Part shown: in pieces, positions 1-7,995 of the stretch
Layout: each line of letters starts with the position of its first letter
Position numbering within the stretch: position 1 is the stretch's first letter
Source of the DNA: Burkholderiales bacterium
GTDB lineage: Bacteria > Pseudomonadota > Gammaproteobacteria > Burkholderiales > SG8-41
Assembly: GCA_019751125.1 (NCBI GenBank)
Contig: JAIENU010000197.1
Span: 1 to 36,815 of the forward strand
Direction of reading: 5' to 3'
Length of the DNA stretch: 36,815 nucleotides
Notes under the pieces: generated by a model
Told to the model about the DNA's origin: nothing
The model's input: only the letters and a program-made list of their open reading frames with translations
Database searches by the model: none
Position numbers and translations under genes: made by a program

Positions 1-74
1 TCAAGCCGGATATCGCGGCCGATGTCCTCATCCGCAGCCGCGGCGGCTTTTTTCGGTTTCACTTTGGCATCCAT
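1..74 (-). CDS. Start of an unknown gene running off the left edge (partial)
   Basis: An open frame starts with ATG at 74 and runs leftward out of the window, giving 24 complete codons. The visible N-terminus reads MDAKVKPKK followed by five alanines and an acidic stretch, a lysine- and alanine-rich leader with no signal peptide. It begins 18 bases after the stop of the M24-family gene on the same strand, so it would be the last visible member of that operon. The Shine-Dalgarno is weak (GGGAAACC). Too little is present to name a family. The short length leaves real doubt that it is coding. Confidence 0.45.
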   Translation of the reverse strand, partial: MDAKVKPKKAAAAADEDIGRDIRL

Positions 75-92
75 TGCAGGTTTCCCAATGTC

Positions 93-1451
93 TCAATACT
101 TGTTGGCAATCGGCAGTTCCTGGGCCGGGAACAGCGTGATGATCTTCGCACCGTCCGGCGTCAGCACCACCTCTTCCTCGATGCGCGCAGCCGACACGCC
201 ATCCTTGGCCGGGCAGAAGGTTTCGACGGCGAAGACCATGCCGGCCTTCAGCTCGTACGGATCCTTGAACGAGTTCAGCCGCGAGATCAGGGGCCGTTCG
301 TGCAGACCGAGGCCGAGGCCGTGGCAGAAGTTCAGGCCGAAGGCCGCCATCTCGGTCTCAAAGCCGATCTCGGTGCACTTCGGGAACATCTTCGCCACCG
401 CGTCGGTGGACACGCCGGGCTTGAGCATCGCGATGGCATCGTCCATCCACTTGCGCGCGCGCTTGTAGGCATCGTGCTGCGCCGGCGTGGCGCTGCCCAC
501 GGTGAAGGTGCGGTAGTAGCAGGTCTTGTAGCCCATGTACGACTGGATCAGGTCGAAGTAGGCCTGGTCGCCGGGGCGGATCAGCCGGTCGGTGAAGTTG
601 TGCGGGTGCGGGCTGCAGCGTTCGCCGGCAATCGCATTGACCGCCTCCACGCAGTCCGAACCCATTTCGTAAAAACGCTTGGTCGCCATCGCGACGATTT
701 CGTTTTCGCGCACACCCGGCTTCAGCGCTTCGAAAATGTCCTGATACACGCCGTCGCCCATCGCCGCGGCGGTATTGAGCAGCGTGATCTCGTCATGGCT
801 CTTGATCTCGCGCGCGTCGAGCATCACCTGCTGGCCGTCCATCACCTTCAGGCCCAGCTTCTGCAGCGCGAACAGGAAGGGCGGCTCGACCACGTCGATG
901 CCGATCGGCATGTCGGCGACACCTTCCTGCTTGAGGATGTCGTAAATCTCCTTGGCAGCCGCCTCGAACAAACCGACTTTCGGCGACACCGCGCCGCGCA
1001 GGCCGGCCAGACCCGGGATTGAATGATTCTTCGGCAGCCAGGGCGCATAGAGCTTGTGGTGGCGCACCGCGGAACCGAAGTCCCAGACCCAGGGTTCGCC
1101 GTTGCCGGTGAGCAGGCACCAGCGCGTGAGCTTGTCGCGCGCCCATTCGCCGATCACCGTGCTCGAGATGTAGCGCATGTTGATCTGGTCGAACACCAGC
1201 AGCGCGCCGAGTTTGGATTTTTTCAGCGCATTGCGCGTGCGCGCGAGGCGGTACTCGTGCAGGCGGCGGAAATCGACACGCTCCTCGAAGTCCACCTGCA
1301 TGCGGCCCGGCGCCTGCAGCGGACGGTCCCAGCGATGGTTGGGATTCGCCGGATCGTACAAACCATCCGGCGCCGAAGACACCCGCTTCTTCGGATCGAT
1401 CCCCGAGGCCTTGACCAGCTTCGGTTCGACTTTTTTCGTTTTCCGCGCCAT
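93..1451 (-). CDS. M24-family (creatinase / Xaa-Pro peptidase-like) protein with an altered metal site
   Basis: 452 aa with the pita-bread fold signatures of family M24 in the C-terminal half. ATG at 1451 follows GGAGA at good spacing. M24 metallopeptidases bind two metals through Asp, Asp, His, Glu, Glu. Here D300 aligns with the first Asp (FDL), H377 lies in HGLGLGLHERP, and E410 (AVET) and E425 (RIEE) are present. The second Asp, 11 residues after the first in the usual D-x10-D, is replaced by C311 (GYKTCYYRTF). Creatinases share the fold without metal, and DMSP lyase DddP is another non-peptidase member, so the reaction could be hydrolysis or lyase cleavage of a small C-N or C-S compound. 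No signal peptide, so cytoplasmic. It is the third gene after the GntR-controlled divergent promoter, downstream of two binding proteins, which fits uptake and breakdown of a small substrate. The substrate is unknown. Confidence 0.85.
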   Translation of the reverse strand: MARKTKKVEPKLVKASGIDPKKRVSSAPDGLYDPANPNHRWDRPLQAPGRMQVDFEERVDFRRLHEYRLARTRNALKKSKLGALLVFDQINMRYISSTVIGEWARDKLTRWCLLTGNGEPWVWDFGSAVRHHKLYAPWLPKNHSIPGLAGLRGAVSPKVGLFEAAAKEIYDILKQEGVADMPIGIDVVEPPFLFALQKLGLKVMDGQQVMLDAREIKSHDEITLLNTAAAMGDGVYQDIFEALKPGVRENEIVAMATKRFYEMGSDCVEAVNAIAGERCSPHPHNFTDRLIRPGDQAYFDLIQSYMGYKTCYYRTFTVGSATPAQHDAYKRARKWMDDAIAMLKPGVSTDAVAKMFPKCTEIGFETEMAAFGLNFCHGLGLGLHERPLISRLNSFKDPYELKAGMVFAVETFCPAKDGVSAARIEEEVVLTPDGAKIITLFPAQELPIANKY

Positions 1452-1461
1452 TAAAATTTCT

Positions 1462-1481
1462 CCAATAAAATCAATTGCTTA
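1462..1481. repeat. Dispersed short repeat, copy F
   Basis: CCAATAAAATCAATTGCTTA lies in the short gap between the M24 gene start and the Bug-protein stop. It matches the core of the repeat described at 11893-11921 with a few substitutions. It sits just upstream of the M24 Shine-Dalgarno, so it would lie within the transcript if the genes are cotranscribed. Confidence 0.5.
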
Positions 1482-1497
1482 TGCATATCCACCAATC

Positions 1498-2475
1498 TCA
1501 ATCGGCTTTGATGCCCGCCCCTTTGATGATCGGCGTCCAGCGTTCAATCTCGCTTTTTACAAAAGCCTGCAATTCGGCGGGCGTCGAAGGTGAGGCGATC
1601 GCACCACGCTGCAGCAGGCCATCGCGCACCTCCTGCGTGTTGAGGATGGCGGTGACTTCCTTGTGCAGTTTGTCGACGATGGGCTTGGGCACCTTCGCGG
1701 TGGTGAACAGGCCGAACCACAACTCGGCGACCATGCCCGGTATGCCGGCCTCAGTGGCACTGGGGATGTCCGGCGCGCCGGGGAAGCGCTCCTTGCCCGA
1801 CACCGCCAGCGCACGCACCTTGCCCGATTTCAATTGGGCATAAGCGGTGATCGGCGACAGGAAGGAAATCTGTGTCTCACCCGACAGGATGGAAGTCAGC
1901 GCGAAGCCGGCACTCTTGTACGGAATGTGCTGGATATCGGCCTTGGTCACCTGCTTGAACAATTCACCGGTGAGGTGGCTGATGGTGCCGTTGCCGGCCG
2001 AGGCGTAGGTCAGCGGCTTCTGTTTCGACAGCGCCACCAGTTCCGGCACCGACTTTGCCTGCACCGAAGGGTGCAGCACCAGCACGGTGACGCCGGTCGT
2101 CGTTTTGGTGATCGGCGAAAAATCCTTCAGCGGGTCATAACCACGGTTCGGATATAGCGCGACCGCGCTGACCATCGGCCCGGCGTGGCCCATCACCAGC
2201 GAATAGCCATCGGGCGTGGCCTTGGCCACCACTTCGGCGGACAGCGTGCCCCCGGCCCCGGCGCGATTGTCCACCACCACCGGCTGGCCCCAGCGCTCGC
2301 CGAGCCGCTGGCCGATATAACGCGACAGATAGTCGGCGGTACTGCCCGCGCCCTGCCCCATGATACGGATCGGACGCGAGGGATATTTGTCCGCCGGTTC
2401 CGTTGCCTGCACGGGCAAGGCGCCCAGCAACAAGGCACAGGCCATTACGGACATTCCGCTGTTCAGGATATTCAT
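1498..2475 (-). CDS. Bug/TctC-family tripartite tricarboxylate transporter substrate-binding protein
   Basis: 325 aa from ATG at 2475, chosen because GGAGG lies five bases upstream; the longer frame lacks such a site. The N-terminus is an export signal (MNILNSGMSVMACALLLGALPVQA, shown here only as a name of the hydrophobic stretch around residues 6-24), then the mature start YPSRPIRIM typical of Bug proteins. Family hallmarks include VDNRAGAGGTLSAE, a TPDGYSL stretch and the HIPYKS loop that closes over carboxylate ligands. Bug proteins are periplasmic receptors that occur in large numbers in Burkholderiales, mostly without adjacent TctA/TctB membrane subunits, as here. It follows the NMT1-like gene by 29 bases and precedes the M24 gene, so it probably belongs to the same operon. 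The ligand cannot be read from sequence; a carboxylate is usual for the family. Confidence 0.93.
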   Translation of the reverse strand: MNILNSGMSVMACALLLGALPVQATEPADKYPSRPIRIMGQGAGSTADYLSRYIGQRLGERWGQPVVVDNRAGAGGTLSAEVVAKATPDGYSLVMGHAGPMVSAVALYPNRGYDPLKDFSPITKTTTGVTVLVLHPSVQAKSVPELVALSKQKPLTYASAGNGTISHLTGELFKQVTKADIQHIPYKSAGFALTSILSGETQISFLSPITAYAQLKSGKVRALAVSGKERFPGAPDIPSATEAGIPGMVAELWFGLFTTAKVPKPIVDKLHKEVTAILNTQEVRDGLLQRGAIASPSTPAELQAFVKSEIERWTPIIKGAGIKAD

Positions 2476-2504
2476 GTTTTCCTCCGGTTCGGTGGTGTGC
2501 AGGA

Positions 2505-3404
2505 TCAAAGTCCCGCTTTGTTTTGATAACTCAGGTCCATGTATTTTTCCGGCGCGCCCTTGGGTGTGGTCAGCCCCTCGGCCTGCCAGTAGACATCGAT
2601 CACCTGCTGCACACCGGCGGCGTCAATGGACGGCAGCGGCCGCGCGACGAAGGCATCGAAGGCCTTGCTCGCGAGCTCCGGGGCGATGTTCAGCCGCGTG
2701 GGCAGCAAGGTGATGGCCTCCGCCTTGTTCGCCGCATTCTTCAGCCAGTGGCAGGCACCGCGGAAGGCGCGGATGAAAGCAACGAGGCGTTCACCATTCT
2801 GCGCAGCCCAGCTGCGGCGGCAGGCGGCGATCGAGCCGGGATAGGTCGGAAAAAACTGCGTGGTGGTGCCCAGCGAACCCAGGCCCAGCGCGAACAGGTT
2901 GCGGTCAAACGGCGGATTGAGCCAGCTCGCCGCACCCTTGCCCGCCTTCATCGCATCGAAGCGCTCCTGCGAGCCGCCGATCTCGACGAAGCGGTAATCG
3001 GTTTTGGCGAGGCCATTCTCGGCGAGCAGCTTGCGCAGCAGCAGCGCATAACCGCTGTTGGCGCCATCGACGACGATGTCGCGGCCTTTCAGGTCGGCCA
3101 GTGATTTCACATCCTTCGCCGCCACCAGCGACAACTCCGGCGCATGGCCCTGGGCCATCACGATGCACAGGTCGCTGCCGGTCTCGACGGCACGCACCAC
3201 ATGGTCGGACTGCTGGAAACCGATGTCGTAACCGCCGCTGCGCATCTGCTCGAGCTGATGGGTTGAAGAGCCGGTGAGCGTGACGTCCACCGCCACACCC
3301 TCGGCCTCGAACATCCTGCGGCCCTGCGCCACATACAGCGGCCAGGCATTCACACCTTCAGAAATGATCGCCAGTTTTACCGGCGCTGCTGCGGCTGCGG
3401 ACAT
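2505..3404 (-). CDS. NMT1/THI5-like ABC-type substrate-binding protein lacking a visible signal peptide
   Basis: 299 aa from ATG at 3404, placed by GAGGAG four bases upstream (GAGGAGCGCATG). A longer frame to 3527 exists but has a Gln/Pro-rich, low-likelihood extension. The sequence has the two-lobe periplasmic-binding-protein pattern of SsuA/TauA/NMT1 proteins: VKLAIISEGVNAWPLYVAQ, an EAEGVAVDV strand, the QMRSGGYDIGF helix and a DLKGRDIVVDG segment. Such proteins normally bind sulfonates, nitrate-like anions or pyrimidine precursors for an ABC importer, but no permease or ATPase is nearby. From the chosen start the N-terminus is MSAAAAAPVKLA, with no hydrophobic export signal, so the protein may be a cytoplasmic binding protein or enzyme. 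It is the first gene of the leftward set, divergent from the GntR regulator. Confidence 0.85.
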   Translation of the reverse strand: MSAAAAAPVKLAIISEGVNAWPLYVAQGRRMFEAEGVAVDVTLTGSSTHQLEQMRSGGYDIGFQQSDHVVRAVETGSDLCIVMAQGHAPELSLVAAKDVKSLADLKGRDIVVDGANSGYALLLRKLLAENGLAKTDYRFVEIGGSQERFDAMKAGKGAASWLNPPFDRNLFALGLGSLGTTTQFFPTYPGSIAACRRSWAAQNGERLVAFIRAFRGACHWLKNAANKAEAITLLPTRLNIAPELASKAFDAFVARPLPSIDAAGVQQVIDVYWQAEGLTTPKGAPEKYMDLSYQNKAGL

Positions 3405-3535
3405 GCGCTCCTCGCGGATATTTTTGGGTTGTAGTTGCGGTTGTGGTTGCTTGTGTGCGGCAGTGAACTCCTGCCAGGCACTGAAGCAGCCCGATTGCGC
3501 CGCAGCCCTGCCGAGACGCCCGGGCATCCTAGACT

Positions 3536-3576
3536 TTGGTCAACCAATAGTCAACGATTTGGCCAAATTGGTTGAC
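3536..3576. promoter_or_regulatory. Candidate GntR operators upstream of the binding-protein operon
   Basis: Two adjacent palindromic sites. TTGGTCAACCAA at 3536-3547 has perfect five-base arms. TTTGGCCAAA at 3558-3567 is a perfect ten-base palindrome flanked by GTCAAC (3550-3555) and GTTGAC (3571-3576). The motif GTCAAC or its complement occurs three times in 41 bases. The block lies about 130-170 bases upstream of the NMT1-like start codon. Confidence 0.5.
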
Positions 3577-3688
3577 TGTGGCTGCTGGCCGGCCACACCT
3601 GCCGTGATGCGCCGCACAAGAGTGGAATAACCCCATACCGCAATCACCCTAGCCTGATTCATGGTTGCGATCATTACAGCCAATTACA

Positions 3689-3707
3689 ACCAATTGACCG
3701 AATTGGT
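3689..3707. promoter_or_regulatory. Candidate GntR operator near the gntR start
   Basis: ACCAATT and AATTGGT form a perfect seven-base inverted repeat with a five-base spacer (GACCG). It lies 65 bases upstream of the chosen gntR ATG. It shares the ACCAA/TTGGT half-site with the block at 3536-3576, which would fit autoregulation by the adjacent GntR protein. Confidence 0.45.
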
Positions 3708-3771
3708 ACAAGGCCGCACAATCCGCGCTCGGAGCCATCCCGCAGCGTATCCATCCCCGTTTCCGGAGCCC

Positions 3772-4491
3772 ATGTCCACCTTCCGCCGCCCCGCCGATCC
3801 CAGCACCGACACCGGCAATCTGCGCCGCAACGGCAAGCGTGACCGCGCACAGGAGATCCGCAACTTCCTGCTCGAAGCAGTGGCCCAGGGCATCGTCGGT
3901 CCCGGCGGCAAGCTGCCGACCGAGCGCGAGCTGGCTGCGCGTTTCGGCATGCCGCGCAATACCGTGCGCAAGACACTGGCCCAGCTCGAAGCCGAAGGCA
4001 CCATCACCCGCCACGTCGGCCGCGGCACCTATCTTGCCGACACCGGCGGTTTTCCCGCCGACAGCATCACCCACACCAGCCCGGCCGAGTTGATGGAGGC
4101 ACGGATGCGGCTGGAACCGGCGATGGCCGAGCTGATCGTGATCAACGCCACACCGGCCGACTTCGAACGCATGGAAACCTGCCTCGACCGCGCCGAGCGC
4201 GGCACCTCGCTCGACGATTTCGAGGTCTGGGACGCCGCCCTGCACCAGGCGCTGGCCGCGGCCACCCACAACCGCTTCGTGATCCGCGTCTTTGACATGG
4301 CCACCGCGGTGCGCCACCAGACCGAGTGGGGCAAGCTCAAGGACCGCGTGGTCACCCCCGAGCGCCGCCTCAAATACCAGGAAGAACACCGCACCATCGT
4401 CAGCGCGCTGAAGGCCCGCGACGCCGACCGTGCCCGTGCCGCCATCCTCGCCCACCTGCAGCACGCCCGGCGTAATCTGTTCGGCTTCTGA
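3772..4491 (+). CDS. GntR-family transcriptional regulator, FadR (FCD) subfamily
   Basis: 239 aa from ATG at 3772 (CCGGAGCCCATG); an upstream ATG at 3661 would add 37 residues that cross a candidate operator and look non-coding. The N-terminal winged helix-turn-helix is clear: LPTERELAARFGMPRNTVRK followed by LEAEGTITRHVGRGTYLAD. The C-terminal all-helical FCD effector domain has the usual D...H (WDAALHQALAAATHNRF) and EEHRTIVSALKARD...H elements that form the metal/ligand pocket. FCD regulators respond to small carboxylates. Its position back-to-back with the M24 and binding-protein operon suggests it controls that operon and itself. The ligand is not known. Confidence 0.93.
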   Translation: MSTFRRPADPSTDTGNLRRNGKRDRAQEIRNFLLEAVAQGIVGPGGKLPTERELAARFGMPRNTVRKTLAQLEAEGTITRHVGRGTYLADTGGFPADSITHTSPAELMEARMRLEPAMAELIVINATPADFERMETCLDRAERGTSLDDFEVWDAALHQALAAATHNRFVIRVFDMATAVRHQTEWGKLKDRVVTPERRLKYQEEHRTIVSALKARDADRARAAILAHLQHARRNLFGF

Positions 4492-4875
4492 GGCCTTGCC
4501 GGAAACACTGGTTTTGGCCTTGACAGACCGCCACGCCCGGTGTCGAAGCGTGATGTTGATATCTTGGTGCAGCGCAGCCGCGCACGCCGCCTACAAAAAT
4601 CTGTAATCAGCGTCAATCACCACCACCACGGCAAGACACTCCACGGGCAAATGCGCGCTAAGTGTTTGACGCAAAGGGGCTTTTGCGACACTTTTTTGAC
4701 ACATCACAACCCATTGTTTTTAAATCCTTTTTCACCCCTCTCCGAGAGGGAAACAACACCCTGAAATTTATTTTGCGAAGATCAGCCCGGCAATCCGCAG
4801 GACTGCAGGCCCCACAATACGGGAGACTCGTGGGCTGGCACGAAAAACCATGCACATTTTCTGTGGATAAGTCTG
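4492..4875. other. Intergenic stretch with no confident gene
   Basis: About 384 bases between gntR and the zincin-like gene. The reading frame of the downstream gene stays open through much of it, but the translation looks non-coding (no domain, mixed composition). A T-rich segment CCCATTGTTTTTAAAT at 4710-4725 resembles a decayed copy of the dispersed repeat. A TTGACA at 4520-4525 has no matching -10 box. No RNA gene was recognised. Confidence 0.4.
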
Positions 4876-5615
4876 TGAGCAAGCCGAAAAAACGCAAGCC
4901 CGAAAGGGGATGCGCGCCACACTTAGCTGAAGTGCTTACTTTTTCAGCAAAATCACGCCGGCCGCTGCTCAGCGCAATCCTGCCGGTTTTTTTCATCATG
5001 CTCGCACTGCTCGCGCACCCTGCTGGTGCGCAGGCGCTGACCGTGGAGCCACTGGCCGTACTGCACGACCTGCCACGCCCCGCCGAAGCCCGCCACCGGC
5101 TTGAACTGCGTGTGGTGGTGCTTCATGAAGCCTGGAGCCACGATGAAATCCAGGCCGCAGTGCATGAAGCTGCGCGCATCCTCGGCCAGTGCGGCATCCA
5201 CGGCAGCAGGGTCGATCTGCTGCGCGTCAATGCACCGCAGGCGCAGCGTCATTTTGATCCGCCGCAGTCACGCCAGCTCGCTCGTGCGCTCGACCTGCCG
5301 AAGCCCGCACTGTTTTTCACCGCCGGCACGCGGCAGCTTCCGGCCTACGACGCCGTGGCCTACGGCCGCAGCAACAGCCGGCGCAGCCCAGAGCTGGCGA
5401 GCACGGTGTGGATCGCCCCCGGTGCACGCGACCTCGGCATCGTCATCGCCCACGAGCTGGTGCATGTGCTGATGGACAGCGGCGAACATGTCGCCACGCC
5501 GGGCAACCTGATGGCCGAGGACACCACGCCCGGCAACACCGTGCTCACTGCCGCGCAATGCGGACGCATCACCGACGCCGGCAGCCGCCAAGGTCTGCTG
5601 CGGGGCGTAGACTGA
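4876..5615 (+). CDS. Exported zincin-like metalloprotease (HExxH) of unknown family
   Basis: About 246 aa if the GTG at 4876 is used; ATG at 4998 would cut into the hydrophobic export signal (LLSAILPVFFIMLALLAHPAGAQA region). No convincing Shine-Dalgarno is visible for any start. The mature part ends with a zinc-protease signature from about 5451: HELVHVLMDSGEH, that is HExxH with a further His eight residues on, then a Met-turn-like NLMAED. This resembles metzincin architecture, though the spacing to the third His is longer than the canonical HExxHxxGxxH. Two or more Cys could form disulfides. The stop is four bases before the ATG of the P-loop gene, so the two are probably cotranscribed. 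Substrate unknown. Confidence 0.7.
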
Positions 5616-5619
5616 AACC

Positions 5620-7422
5620 ATGACCAGCCACGCAGCAGAAGGTCCGTGGAACCCCGGACTGCAATCGCAGATCCCCGAGGCGCTGCTGCCGCTGGCGACG
5701 ATCCATCGCGCCGAACACGTACACACCGCGCTGCGTGAAGCGCGCGAACTCGCCGACCTCACCGGACTGCCGATGGAGGAACTGGTCGCCTTCCGCGCCG
5801 AACGCCTGGTGCTGCACGAGCTGCTCGCCCGCGTCACCGCCGACTTCACCGTCGAGGACGGCCAGAAAACCGAAGACCTTGGCATCAACTTCCGGCGCAT
5901 GACCGAGGCCATCCTCAGCAGGCACATCGTGCCCGAGCTGCCACGCATCGCCGAAGAACATGAGGCCCTGCGCCTGCGCCTGCGTGCCGCGGCCGAGGCG
6001 GCACTGGACCGCGCACTCGGCCCGCAGGCTGCACCGGCCGCCGCGCAGCGTCCCGGCCTGATCGCCAGGTTGTTCGGACAGGCGAAGGCAACCCCGGCAG
6101 CAGCTGAAGCCGACGCCGAAAGCGGCGACATGCGCTGCGTACGGCAATGGGAGCGTGAAAGCGAAACCCTGCGCACAAGCGATCCGCTGCAGGCCGCCGC
6201 CTGTGCTGCGCTGGGGCGCGTGGCCGATGCGATGCTCACCCGCCACGGCCGGCTGTGGCGCGACACCGCGCTGATCGCGAAAGTAGCCACCGACCTCGCC
6301 GCCAACGACTACGGCAGCGAGGAGATCGGCCGCCGCATCGAGCCGTTGATCGAACGCGCCGCCGCCGCCGAGGGTTTCCGCCGCCTGCCGGTGCAGGCGC
6401 ATCCGGTGGTGATGAACACCAAGGGCGCCTCCGCCGCGGGCAAGAGCACGCTGCGCCCGCTGCAGCGCGCGCTCGCCGCGCGGCTCGGCGTGAGCTGGCA
6501 GGACTTCGCGCTGATCAGCCCCGATATTTTCCGCAAGTTCCTGCTCGACTACTCGACGCTGGGCGAGGCCTACAAGTACGCCGGCTCCTTCACCGGCCAC
6601 GAACTGCAGGTGGTCGACCGCAAGCTCGACCGCGTGATGGCGCACAAGGCCGCGCGCGGCGCGATGTCGCACCTGCTGATCGACCGCTTCCGCTTCGACA
6701 CCTTCGCGCCGGCTTCCGACGTCGCCGGCAGCAACCTGCTGACGCGCTTCGGCGAAATCGTCTACCTGTTTTTCATGATCACGCCGCCGCATGCCACCGT
6801 CGAGCGCGCCTGGCACCGCGGCCTCGAGGTCGGCCGCTACAAGGCGGTAGACGACCTGCTCGCGCACAACATTGAGGCCTATACCGGCATGCCCGAGGTG
6901 TTTTTCACCTGGGCGCTCGCCGCCGACAAGAAGGTGCACTACGAATTCCTCGACAACAGCGTCGCACTCGGCGAAACCCCGCGCAGCATCGCCTTCGGCT
7001 GGAACGGCGAACTGAACGTGCTCGACGTCGGCGGCCTGATCAACATCGAGCGTTACCGCAAGATCAACGTCGAGGCCGGCGAAGCCGACGCCGTGTATCC
7101 CGGCAGTGATGACATGGCTGCCGCGCGCAACACCCAATTCCTTGAGCAATGTGTGCGGCGCCTGCCCCGCGTCAATTTCGCCGACCGCGACAGCGGCCGC
7201 ATCTGGCTGCGCATCGCACAGGGCCGCGTGTTGTGGCAGGACACCGCTGCACTCGCGCTGGCGCTGCGCGATCCCGCAACCCGCGCCGGCATCGCCGCGA
7301 TCGCACCGCAGGTGCTTGAAGCCCATGCAAGCACCACAACAGCAGCCACACCCGAGACACTCACCGCCGATGAACGCACCCACACCCTCGGCGCCTGGCG
7401 CCAATCGGCGACACAACCGTAA
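5620..7422 (+). CDS. P-loop kinase-like protein (zeta-toxin-like core), 600 aa
   Basis: 600 aa with a helical N-terminal half (about residues 1-255, rich in Glu/Arg/Ala) and a nucleotide-binding core. The Walker A motif is GASAAGKST at residues 269-277 with K275. A downstream ISPDIFRKFLLDY and LLIDRFRFDTF give acidic residues where zeta-toxin/AAA-like kinases place catalytic and Walker B groups. Zeta toxins phosphorylate UDP-sugars, but this protein is much longer and has no obvious epsilon antitoxin beside it, so toxin function is only a fold-level guess. It has no signal peptide. It starts four bases after the exported zincin-like gene. Its TAA stop overlaps a copy of the dispersed repeat. 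Confidence 0.75.
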   Translation: MTSHAAEGPWNPGLQSQIPEALLPLATIHRAEHVHTALREARELADLTGLPMEELVAFRAERLVLHELLARVTADFTVEDGQKTEDLGINFRRMTEAILSRHIVPELPRIAEEHEALRLRLRAAAEAALDRALGPQAAPAAAQRPGLIARLFGQAKATPAAAEADAESGDMRCVRQWERESETLRTSDPLQAAACAALGRVADAMLTRHGRLWRDTALIAKVATDLAANDYGSEEIGRRIEPLIERAAAAEGFRRLPVQAHPVVMNTKGASAAGKSTLRPLQRALAARLGVSWQDFALISPDIFRKFLLDYSTLGEAYKYAGSFTGHELQVVDRKLDRVMAHKAARGAMSHLLIDRFRFDTFAPASDVAGSNLLTRFGEIVYLFFMITPPHATVERAWHRGLEVGRYKAVDDLLAHNIEAYTGMPEVFFTWALAADKKVHYEFLDNSVALGETPRSIAFGWNGELNVLDVGGLINIERYRKINVEAGEADAVYPGSDDMAAARNTQFLEQCVRRLPRVNFADRDSGRIWLRIAQGRVLWQDTAALALALRDPATRAGIAAIAPQVLEAHASTTTAATPETLTADERTHTLGAWRQSATQP

Positions 7423-7441
7423 GCCATTGTTTTAATTCAAT
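7419..7441. repeat. Dispersed short repeat, copy B, overlapping a stop codon
   Basis: GTAAGCCATTGTTTTAATTC starts at 7419 and continues into AAT. The TAA of the P-loop gene (7420-7422) is part of the repeat. On the opposite strand it reads AATTAAAACAATGGCTTAC, matching the copies at 11893-11921 and 35575-35603 with one insertion-like change. Confidence 0.65.
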
Positions 7442-7624
7442 AATTTTAGGCATCCCGAAACATCTCCTTACAAACGATTACGGTGCGTTGCGAGGGCTTT
7501 GCCTAAGCTGTCGTCGTGATCTGCGGTCATGGATCACGCAGTACAGACCCGCATCACAGACCGAGTAGCCAGAAGGGCCAGGCGCAGCGGTTCAAAGCCG
7601 CCGCGCACAACCAAGGAGATGAAC

Positions 7625-7921
7625 ATGAAAAAACTGATCACTGCAGTGCTCTCAGCCGCACTGCTCGCCGCGGTGCCGGCCTATGCCGGTGGCGGGCATG
7701 ATCGTGGTCATGGCCACGGTCACGGCAAACACCACTGGAAGCATGACAAGCATGCCTACCACTACGGCCCGCCGCGGCATGTGGTGCAGCATGTGCATCG
7801 CTACCATCCGCCGCGCGTGGTGCATCACTACTACGGCCCGTCGTACTATGCGCCGTCGTACTACAGCCCCTCGGCCGGCATCCACGTCGTGCTGCCGAAC
7901 GTCTACATCCCCTTCAACTGA
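7625..7921 (+). CDS. Small exported histidine-rich protein
   Basis: 98 aa from ATG at 7625, set by AAGGAG six bases upstream. A textbook signal peptide (MKKLITAVLSAALLAAVPAYA) is followed by a mature chain of about 77 residues that is extremely rich in His, Tyr and Pro (GHDRGHGHGHGKHHWKHDKH, then YYGPSYYAPSYYSPS). Such composition fits divalent-metal binding in the periplasm or at the cell surface. I do not recognise a named family. It stands alone, with about 200 bases upstream and the DUF993 gene 74 bases downstream. Metal binding is inferred from composition only. Confidence 0.8.
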   Translation: MKKLITAVLSAALLAAVPAYAGGGHDRGHGHGHGKHHWKHDKHAYHYGPPRHVVQHVHRYHPPRVVHHYYGPSYYAPSYYSPSAGIHVVLPNVYIPFN

Positions 7922-7995
7922 CGTGGCGGCGCGTCCGGCGCTGCGCTTCGCGGGCCTATAATGCCGGCTCCTCCGGCAACCGCGGGCGCAGCGCC

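Larger units (their letters stand above)
3405..3771. promoter_or_regulatory. Divergent control region between the binding-protein operon and gntR
   Basis: This 367-base gap separates two divergently transcribed units. It is AT-richer than its surroundings and contains several palindromes built from TTGGT/ACCAA and GTCAAC/GTTGAC half-sites (listed separately). GntR/FCD regulators bind short palindromes of this general kind and usually repress neighbouring catabolic genes until a small acid ligand is bound. Promoter boxes cannot be assigned with confidence. Confidence 0.6.

Noticed and set aside
93..1451. Identification as DMSP lyase DddP
   Set aside because: DddP is also M24-like, but its Asp ligand set (including the Asp replaced here by Cys) and surrounding residues differ. 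The evidence supports only the superfamily.
4520..4545. TTGACA as a sigma-70 promoter
   Set aside because: No TATAAT-like box at 16-18 bases spacing; the sequence there is GC-rich.
5569..7416. 615-codon open frame on the minus strand opposite the P-loop gene
   Set aside because: GC-rich DNA leaves long antisense frames open. The plus-strand product has a Walker A motif and sensible domains; the antisense translation is low-complexity Gly/Ala/Val/His with no motif.
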